DNA of 64,000 nucleotides. Origin: Nonomuraea sp. NBC_00507 (GTDB lineage Bacteria > Actinomycetota > Actinomycetes > Streptosporangiales > Streptosporangiaceae). The notes beneath the pieces are model-generated. The model was given only the letters and a program-made list of their open reading frames with translations. It ran no database searches and was not told the origin of the DNA. Below, piece after piece: positions 60,896-64,000 of the stretch. Each line of letters opens with the position of its first letter. Within the stretch, counting starts at the first letter, position 1. The translations under genes were made by a program, and so were the position numbers. Location of the stretch: positions 10,416,001 to 10,480,000 of the forward strand of contig NZ_CP107853.1 in assembly GCF_036013525.1 (NCBI RefSeq), written 5' to 3'.

Positions 60896-61826
60896 CCCGG
60901 AGATCGCGGCCGTCTTGATGGCCCAGGCGCAGACCATGGCCGACGTCATCCTGCCCGAGCGGGGTGACGCCATCGGCCTGCGGGCGATGATCGACGAGAC
61001 GTTGAAGATGACCTTCGACGCCCTGCCGGACGCCCCCGATGTGACCATGACGCCGTGCACCGCGACCGCCGCGGACGGCGCCGCCATCCCCATGCGCTGG
61101 TACACCCACGCCGGGTCGCGTACCGGCGCCGCGGTGGTCTACATCCACGGCGGCGGCATGATCTGCGGATCGCTGGACAACTACGACCGGCTGGTGCGGC
61201 ACTACGTCCAGCTCACCGGGGTTCCGTTCCTCGCCGTCGGCTACCGCCTGGCGCCGGAGTTCCCCGGCACCACGCCTGCCGAGGACTCCTTCGCCGGGGT
61301 CAGGTGGCTGTTCGACCACGCCGGCGAGCTGGGAGTCGACCACGCGCGCATCGCGCTGATGGGCGACAGCGGCGGTGGCGGCGTCGGCGCGGCCGCGGCC
61401 ATTCTGGCCCGCGACAACGGCGTGCGGCTGGCCAGGCAGATCCTGATCTACCCGATGCTCGACGACCGCAACACCAAGCCCGACCCGGTGCTGGCGCCCA
61501 TGGCGGTGTGGACCTACGACAATAACTACACCGGCTGGAAGGCCCTGCTGGGCGACGCGCTCGGCACGCCGTCGGTGCCCCCGGTGGCGGCGCCGGCCCG
61601 CCTGCGCGACTTCGCCGGGCTGGCGCCGGCCTACATCGAGGTGGGCGACCTGGATATTTTCCGCGACGAGAGCATCGCGTACGCCGGGAAGCTGCTGGCC
61701 GCGGGCATCTCCTGCGAGCTGCACGTCCACCCCGGCGCCCCGCACGCGCACGACTGGCTCAACCCGAACGCGGACATCAGCAAGCGCGTGGTCGCCGACC
61801 GCGTACGGGTCATCACCGCCCTGTAA
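60879..61826 (+). CDS. Alpha/beta hydrolase, hormone-sensitive-lipase-type esterase
   Basis: 315 residues. The oxyanion motif is HGGGM (about 89-93). The nucleophile elbow is GDSGGGG, with Gly where GDSAGG is usual. The acid and histidine appear in the C-terminal EVGDLDIFRDE and HPGAPHAHDW. No signal peptide: a cytoplasmic carboxylesterase for short acyl or aryl esters. AGGAGG lies ahead of the ATG at good spacing, inside the end of the TetR gene. Translational coupling to the regulator suggests the substrate or product is the inducer. The natural substrate is unknown. Confidence 0.92.
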   Translation: MTMTLDPEIAAVLMAQAQTMADVILPERGDAIGLRAMIDETLKMTFDALPDAPDVTMTPCTATAADGAAIPMRWYTHAGSRTGAAVVYIHGGGMICGSLDNYDRLVRHYVQLTGVPFLAVGYRLAPEFPGTTPAEDSFAGVRWLFDHAGELGVDHARIALMGDSGGGGVGAAAAILARDNGVRLARQILIYPMLDDRNTKPDPVLAPMAVWTYDNNYTGWKALLGDALGTPSVPPVAAPARLRDFAGLAPAYIEVGDLDIFRDESIAYAGKLLAAGISCELHVHPGAPHAHDWLNPNADISKRVVADRVRVITAL

Positions 61827-61954
61827 GGGAACCCCAAAGACCTCACCTATTCCCGCCGGCCCCGATGACCGTGCCGAAACCCATTTAGAACACACGGCAT
61901 GATCACCGGCAACAAAACACTCGCAGACTCACCTCCGACCAATCATGGAGGTGC

Positions 61955-63544
61955 GTGTTGGGGAACAGCAGACGCGAGTTCCTGTCCGCAGTGGGGTTGT
62001 CCGGCGGGGCAGGCGCGCTCTTTGCGACTATGGGGGCGCTCGGGCTCGCGCCGACCGCCGAGGCGTCCGCGAAGGGCGCCTTCGACCCACCGCAGTCATC
62101 CGACTTCTCGCTCACCGGACGGTCCGCGAAGAAGGTGGTGGTCCTCGGCGCGGGAGTGGCCGGGCTGGCCACGGCGTACGAGCTGGGCAAGGCAGGGTAT
62201 GACTGCACGATCCTGGAGGCCCTCGACCGGGTCGGCGGGCGCAACTGGACCATCCGCGGCGGCGACCGCGTCACCGAGTTGGACGGCTCCACGCAGGTCG
62301 CGCGCTTCCGGGACGGCGCCTATCTCAACGCGGGACCGGCGCGGCTGGCGCAGTGGATGGTCACCATGGACTACTGCCGCGAGTTGGGCGTGGACCTGGA
62401 GGTGTTCACGAACTCCAACGCGCAGGCGTACATCTATCACCAGGGCATGCCGGCTCCCGTCCGCTGGCGCACGGCCAAGGCCGACGTCTACGGGTACGTG
62501 TCGGAGCTGCTGTCGCGGGCGACCGACGCGGGCGCGCTGGACGGGGCGCTGACCGCGCAGGACAAGGAGCGGCTGATCGCGTTCCTGTCGAGCTTCGGGG
62601 CGGTGGGCAACAAGGCGAGCGGGTTCAAGTACTCCGGGAGCTCGCGCCGCGGCTACGGCGTGAACCCGGGAGCGGGCGAGCAGCCGGGCACGGTGCTCGG
62701 GCCGGTGCCGTCGCTGTCGGAGGTGTTGTCGAGCGGCATCGGGCAGCGCTTCGCGTTCGAGTTCGGCTACGACCAGGCGATGCTGATGTTCCAGCCGGTG
62801 GGCGGCATGGACCAGATCCCGCGGGCGTTCGCCGACAAGATCGGGCGGCAGCGGATCAAGCTGCGGTCCGCCGTCACCAAGATCACCGATCTGCCGGACG
62901 GCGTGGAGGTGGAGTACACCGACCGGCACGGCCGTACGCAGAAGATCAAGGCGGACATGTGCGTGGCCGCGATGCCGCCGCACATCCTGGCCAAGACCCC
63001 GCACAATCTAGGTGCGGAGGTGCAGTCCGCGCTCACCACGCCTACCGTGGCCAGCTCGGGCAAGATCGGGCTGGAATACCGCCGCCGCTGGTGGGAGACC
63101 GACGAGGACATCTACGGCGGCATCACCAGCACCGACCTCGACGTCGCCACGATCTGGTACCCCTCCTCCGGGTACGGCTCCGCCCGCGGCCTGGTCGTCG
63201 GCTACTACAACTTCGGCGCGCAGGCCGACGCGTACGCCGCGCTCAAGCACGCCGACCGCGAACGCCGCGCGGTCGAGCAGGGCATGCTCATCCACGGTGC
63301 GAAGTACCGAGACGAGCTGGCGTCGTCGGTGTCCGTCGCCTGGAAGCTCCAGCCGCACATCGAGGGCGCCTGGGTGGGGTGGCCGTCCAGGCAGGGCGCG
63401 TACCAGCTGCTCAACAAGCCCGCCGGCCATGTGTACTTCGCGGGCGACTGGCTGAGCTACATGATCGCCTGGCAGTCGGGTGCTCTGGAGTCGGCCCGCA
63501 AGGTCGTCACCGAGCTGCACCAGCGCGTCCTGAGCACCTCCTGA
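61955..63544 (+). CDS. Tat-exported flavin amine oxidase (L-amino-acid oxidase-like)
   Basis: 529 residues. A twin-arginine signal (NSRREFLSAVGLSGG) is followed by a processed N-terminus. The FAD-binding motif VVVLGAGVAGLATAYELGKAGYDCTILEA and the GG motif GGRNWTIRGGD start a monoamine-oxidase-type fold. The C-terminal GHVYFAGDWLSYMIAWQSGALESA closes the flavin site. This fits L-amino-acid oxidases and tryptophan 2-monooxygenase relatives. As a Tat substrate it would fold with FAD inside and act outside, producing imino acids, hydrogen peroxide and ammonia. GTG 61955 follows GGAGG. A secreted RidA-like gene follows after 16 bp. Confidence 0.9.
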   Translation: MLGNSRREFLSAVGLSGGAGALFATMGALGLAPTAEASAKGAFDPPQSSDFSLTGRSAKKVVVLGAGVAGLATAYELGKAGYDCTILEALDRVGGRNWTIRGGDRVTELDGSTQVARFRDGAYLNAGPARLAQWMVTMDYCRELGVDLEVFTNSNAQAYIYHQGMPAPVRWRTAKADVYGYVSELLSRATDAGALDGALTAQDKERLIAFLSSFGAVGNKASGFKYSGSSRRGYGVNPGAGEQPGTVLGPVPSLSEVLSSGIGQRFAFEFGYDQAMLMFQPVGGMDQIPRAFADKIGRQRIKLRSAVTKITDLPDGVEVEYTDRHGRTQKIKADMCVAAMPPHILAKTPHNLGAEVQSALTTPTVASSGKIGLEYRRRWWETDEDIYGGITSTDLDVATIWYPSSGYGSARGLVVGYYNFGAQADAYAALKHADRERRAVEQGMLIHGAKYRDELASSVSVAWKLQPHIEGAWVGWPSRQGAYQLLNKPAGHVYFAGDWLSYMIAWQSGALESARKVVTELHQRVLSTS

Positions 63545-63560
63545 GAGGAAACCCTCCCCT

Positions 63561-64000
63561 ATGAAGATCCGCACCGCCGCTCTCGCCGCGGCCGCCGTCC
63601 TCGTCCTGGGCTCGGGTACGGCCGCCGCCACCACGTGGTGGTCGCCCAAGCCCACCGAGGTCAAGCCCTTCCTCCCGGCGGGCAACACCAACCCGGCGAT
63701 CGCCGACGGCGTGGCACTCGGCAAGCTCGTCGCCACGTACACCGCCAGCGGGCTGGGCCCGGCGGCGGCCAACCCCGCAGCCCCGGCCGACTCCCCCGAG
63801 CGCTACATCGACTTCCCCGGTGCAGCGCTCCCGCCGGGCGTCACGATCACCGAGGCGCAGGCCCTCAACGTGCTCAAGCGCATCAAGGCCAACCTCACCG
63901 CGGCCGGCCTGGGCCTCGGCGACGTGGTCTCGATGCGTGCCTACCTGGAGAAGCCGCCGGGCGCGGCGGAGGCGGACTTCGCCGGCTGGAACCGCGCCTA
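63561..64000 (+). CDS. Secreted RidA-family protein (partial)
   Basis: The first 146 codons; the 3' end lies beyond the window. A clear Sec signal (MKIRTAALAAAAVLVLGSG, cleaved near AAA) precedes a RidA/YjgF fold: AIADGVALGKLVATY strand pattern, ITEAQALNVLKRIKANLTAAGLGLGDVVSMRAYLEK, which is the family's conserved central helix and strand. Cytoplasmic RidA hydrolyses reactive imines and enamines; this one is exported and encoded directly after an exported amine oxidase, whose product is an imine. The catalytic arginine region lies beyond the window, so activity cannot be judged. Confidence 0.85.
   Translation, partial: MKIRTAALAAAAVLVLGSGTAAATTWWSPKPTEVKPFLPAGNTNPAIADGVALGKLVATYTASGLGPAAANPAAPADSPERYIDFPGAALPPGVTITEAQALNVLKRIKANLTAAGLGLGDVVSMRAYLEKPPGAAEADFAGWNRA

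Overview
The window is about 70% GC. It has GTG, TTG and probably CTG starts, tightly coupled operons, Tat and Sec secretion signals, ALF-repeat and STAND proteins, and a Ser/Thr kinase. This points to a filamentous actinomycete; a Streptosporangiales-type soil organism (Nonomuraea-like) is my guess, not something the sequence proves. No rRNA, tRNA, CRISPR array or intact mobile element was seen.

Layout. (1) 1-2.9 kb: the start of an oligopeptide-type binding lipoprotein, then a sulfide/persulfide-stress locus: a CstR-like repressor, an MBL-rhodanese fusion and a damaged rhodanese, with two matching operators. (2) 2.9-5.0 kb: a membrane Ser/Thr kinase whose outer part is a GH6 cellulase-like domain lacking the catalytic acid. 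(3) 5.1-7.8 kb: an intracellular GH51 arabinofuranosidase and its LacI-type regulator behind a clear operator. (4) 7.8-28.6 kb: a large aromatic-acid catabolic island. It holds benzoate-CoA ligase, BoxB, BoxC, BoxD-type aldehyde dehydrogenase, hydroxyacyl-CoA dehydrogenase, enoyl-CoA hydratase, a ferredoxin plus ferredoxin reductase in place of BoxA, a PaaX-type regulator, a five-gene branched-chain-type ABC importer, and an AcoR-like activator with alcohol and aldehyde dehydrogenases that could feed benzyl alcohol into benzoate. A shared motif (GTnnC-N10-TGTArCA) lies before four of its transcription units. (5) 28.6-37.3 kb: an orphan ribbon-helix-helix antitoxin-like gene with a perfect inverted repeat, then a sugar ABC importer/oxidoreductase/GH95-like operon divergent from a ROK regulator. 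(6) 37.3-44.5 kb: a broken IS5-family element, a secreted trypsin-fold pseudoenzyme with six C-terminal repeats, and a 1360-residue ALF-repeat secreted protein ending in a DddA/SCP1.201-like deaminase domain. (7) 44.6-53.1 kb: a translationally coupled trio (WD40-STAND NTPase, unknown 228-residue protein, NACHT membrane NTPase) beside a truncated NB-ARC regulator. (8) 53.07-53.57 kb: a scar of gene fragments. (9) 53.6-59.8 kb: a Tat-exported alginate-lyase-like/AbfB protein and a 1492-residue multidomain secreted protein. (10) 60-64 kb: a TetR gene with an elaborate palindromic operator and an HSL-type esterase, then a Tat-exported amine oxidase followed by a secreted RidA-like protein, cut by the window edge.

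How it fits together. The catabolic island reads as one pathway from benzyl alcohol or benzoate through epoxidation and ring cleavage of benzoyl-CoA to beta-oxidation, with its own importer and regulators. The polysaccharide genes read as a plant- or microbe-polymer scavenging set. The deaminase toxin candidate and the STAND trio are the best candidates for new conflict or immunity biology. The kinase-GH6 fusion is the best candidate for a new sensory system.
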